A stretch of DNA of 5,185 bases from an uncultured bacterium (GTDB taxonomy: Bacteria > Patescibacteriota > Patescibacteriia > Patescibacteriales > Patescibacteriaceae). The DNA lies in the NCBI GenBank assembly GCA_937868555.1, contig CALMNI010000077.1, positions 1-5,185 on the forward strand, in the 5' to 3' direction. A model generated the notes under the pieces. The model had not been told where the DNA came from. It saw only the letters and a program-made list of their open reading frames with translations, and did no database searches. Shown piece after piece: positions 4,673 through 5,185 of this stretch. Positions within the stretch are counted from its first letter, which is position 1; each line of letters begins with the position of its first letter. Made by a program: the position numbers and the translations under genes.

Positions 4673-5185
4673 ATGAGCCAAAAAAATAACGCCAAGTTCG
4701 CGTTTTGGTATCTCTTATCGCTCGTTGCGCTTATTTTTATGGCGCTGGGCAGCGGTCAAGTTATTTTCCAAATTATTAATAAGACGATTGCTGATTTTAC
4801 GACCGGCTATGCGTACTCGTATGATAGCGGGGTTCTTAAGTTTGCCATTTCGGCTTTGATTATTTCTATTCCTTTGTATTTTTTACTGGCTCGGCAAATC
4901 GAGCGCAGCCTTGAAAGCGGGGATCTTGATAAAGATTCTGCCGTCCGTCGCTGGTTGACCTATGTTATTTTATTCGCGTCTTCGGTGGTGATGATCATTT
5001 GGCTTATTTTTACCATTAATAGCTTTTTGGGCGGAGAATTAACATCTAAGTTTTTGTTAAAGACGCTTACTGCTCTTGTCATTGCCGGTATGGTGTTTGC
5101 TTATTATTTGTATGATATTCGCCGTGATAGCATTAAGAAAAAAGACGGAGTAATTCTGGGTTTTCTTATCGCTTCGCTTGTTATA
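4673..5185 (+). CDS. DUF5671-like multi-pass membrane protein, 3' end beyond the window
   Basis: The frame opens at ATG 4673 and stays open for 171 codons to the window edge, so the gene is truncated here by the window and not by mutation. The protein begins MSQKNNAKFAFWYLLSLVAL and has predicted membrane helices at about 10-35, 54-73, 95-118 and 128-148, with a fifth starting near 159. Between helices 2 and 3 lies a charged loop with RQIERSLESGDLDKDSAVRRWLTY (about 74-97), and basic clusters follow helix 4 (RRDSIKKKD). The pattern matches what I remember of DUF5671 proteins, which are common in CPR genomes and have no established function. No catalytic motif is visible, and no cleavable signal peptide is evident because the first hydrophobic segment looks like a helix anchor. 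It is separated from aspS by 94 nt, mostly repeat copy C, and may have its own promoter. Confidence 0.8.
   Translation, partial: MSQKNNAKFAFWYLLSLVALIFMALGSGQVIFQIINKTIADFTTGYAYSYDSGVLKFAISALIISIPLYFLLARQIERSLESGDLDKDSAVRRWLTYVILFASSVVMIIWLIFTINSFLGGELTSKFLLKTLTALVIAGMVFAYYLYDIRRDSIKKKDGVILGFLIASLVI

Overview
The window looks like a chromosomal housekeeping segment from a Candidate Phyla Radiation (Patescibacteria) bacterium, most likely of the Parcubacteria type. This is judged from the style of the proteins and not from any database search. The supporting signs are compact, tightly packed genes on one strand, a CPR-style bacterial AspRS, a short RecO without zinc cysteines, no Shine-Dalgarno sequence before any start, and a DUF5671-like membrane protein at the right edge. 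The standard bacterial genetic code fits: TAG, TAA and TGA all act as stops, and no in-frame TGA interrupts a conserved protein.

Layout: a probable intrinsic terminator of an upstream gene (9-48) is followed by a possible promoter (around 57-85) and an SD-less leader. Six genes then run left to right: adk (adenylate kinase), map (methionine aminopeptidase), ruvX/yqgF (Holliday-junction-resolvase-fold nuclease), recO (recombination mediator), aspS (aspartyl-tRNA synthetase) and a 3'-truncated multi-pass membrane protein. The gaps map-ruvX and ruvX-recO are only 10 and 7 nt, so those three genes are almost certainly co-transcribed. The genes serve nucleotide balance, N-terminal methionine removal, rRNA processing and DNA repair, and tRNA charging. 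They form a housekeeping cluster, not a dedicated pathway.

The most interesting content is the repeat DNA at gene 3' ends. A small hairpin element with conserved arms (TTGTCATTTCGA ... TGAGAAATCTT) and a different self-complementary core each time occurs three times: 820-857 after adk, 4538-4586 inside the 3' end of aspS, and 4587-4630 immediately after it. The last two abut tail to tail, giving a 22-bp perfect palindrome at the junction, and the first of them encodes the last 13 residues and the stop codon of AspRS. A separate A/T-only palindrome (2696-2747) overlaps the end of recO and encodes its last residues. Every intergenic gap longer than 10 nt after adk therefore contains a palindromic element. 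I see no defence system, CRISPR array, RNA gene or insertion sequence with a transposase here.
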